9,007 nt of DNA from Leptospira alexanderi serovar Manhao 3 str. L 60 (GTDB taxonomy: Bacteria; Spirochaetota; Leptospiria; Leptospirales; Leptospiraceae), in NCBI RefSeq assembly GCF_000243815.2, contig NZ_AHMT02000024.1, forward strand, positions 180,001 through 189,007. The letters run 5' to 3'. Below the pieces are notes generated by a model. It was given only the letters and a program-made list of their open reading frames with translations. It ran no database searches and had not been told where the DNA came from. This document shows positions 8,982 through 9,007 of this stretch, one piece after another. Each line of letters opens with the position of its first letter. The first letter of the stretch is position 1. Position numbers and translations under genes: made by a program.

Positions 8982-9007
8982 TCGTCGCAGCTCGCGAATT
9001 TCATTAG

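Overview
The window looks like chromosomal DNA from a pathogenic Leptospira, probably of the L. interrogans group. The evidence is a leucine-rich-repeat (LRR) gene with the typical leptospiral N-terminus (MKFRLTMIHLQK...), AT-rich DNA with long non-coding gaps, many dispersed short repeats, and an IS5-type insertion sequence. All recognisable genes read on the + strand. I assigned species from memory of family sequences and could not test it.

Layout from left to right: (1) 2-922, the 3' part of a polysaccharide deacetylase-like gene whose start lies outside the window. (2) 923-2195, a gene-poor stretch with AT palindromes, inverted repeats and a cluster of tandem hairpin repeats (about 1486-1860). 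(3) 2235-2519, a small secreted Cys-containing protein. (4) 2520-3251, a non-coding stretch with two copies (2600-2685, 2856-2943) of a roughly 90-bp dispersed element, followed by the leader of the next gene. (5) 3252-5336, the centrepiece: a 694-residue secreted protein. Its N-terminal half matches the A subunit of cholera toxin/heat-labile enterotoxin, including the A1/A2 disulfide nicking loop. Its C-terminal half is a sevenfold Cys-paired repeat that I read as an FG-GAP/VCBS-like seven-bladed propeller. (6) 5371-6233, a complete IS element with perfect 17-bp ends, a 3-bp target duplication and a transposase broken three times. (7) 6234-6956, relics, including a degraded LRR gene. (8) 6963-7955, an outer-membrane beta-barrel protein. 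(9) 8177-8499, a shortened, frameshifted LRR gene whose 3' end appears to have been replaced by an inverted copy of the 90-bp element. (10) 8500-9007, non-coding DNA with another 90-bp element copy directly followed by a copy of the hairpin repeat seen in region 2.

The window reads as an accessory, repeat-rich island of surface and secreted functions. The genes do not form an obvious operon: each has its own leader and they are separated by hundreds of bases. The main hypothesis is that 3252-5336 encodes a single-chain AB-type toxin (enterotoxin-A-like ADP-ribosyltransferase fold plus a propeller delivery or binding domain), although several canonical catalytic residues are missing. Four one-base frame breaks at homopolymers (three in the transposase, one in the LRR signal peptide) may be real decay, slippage-based expression, or assembly error.
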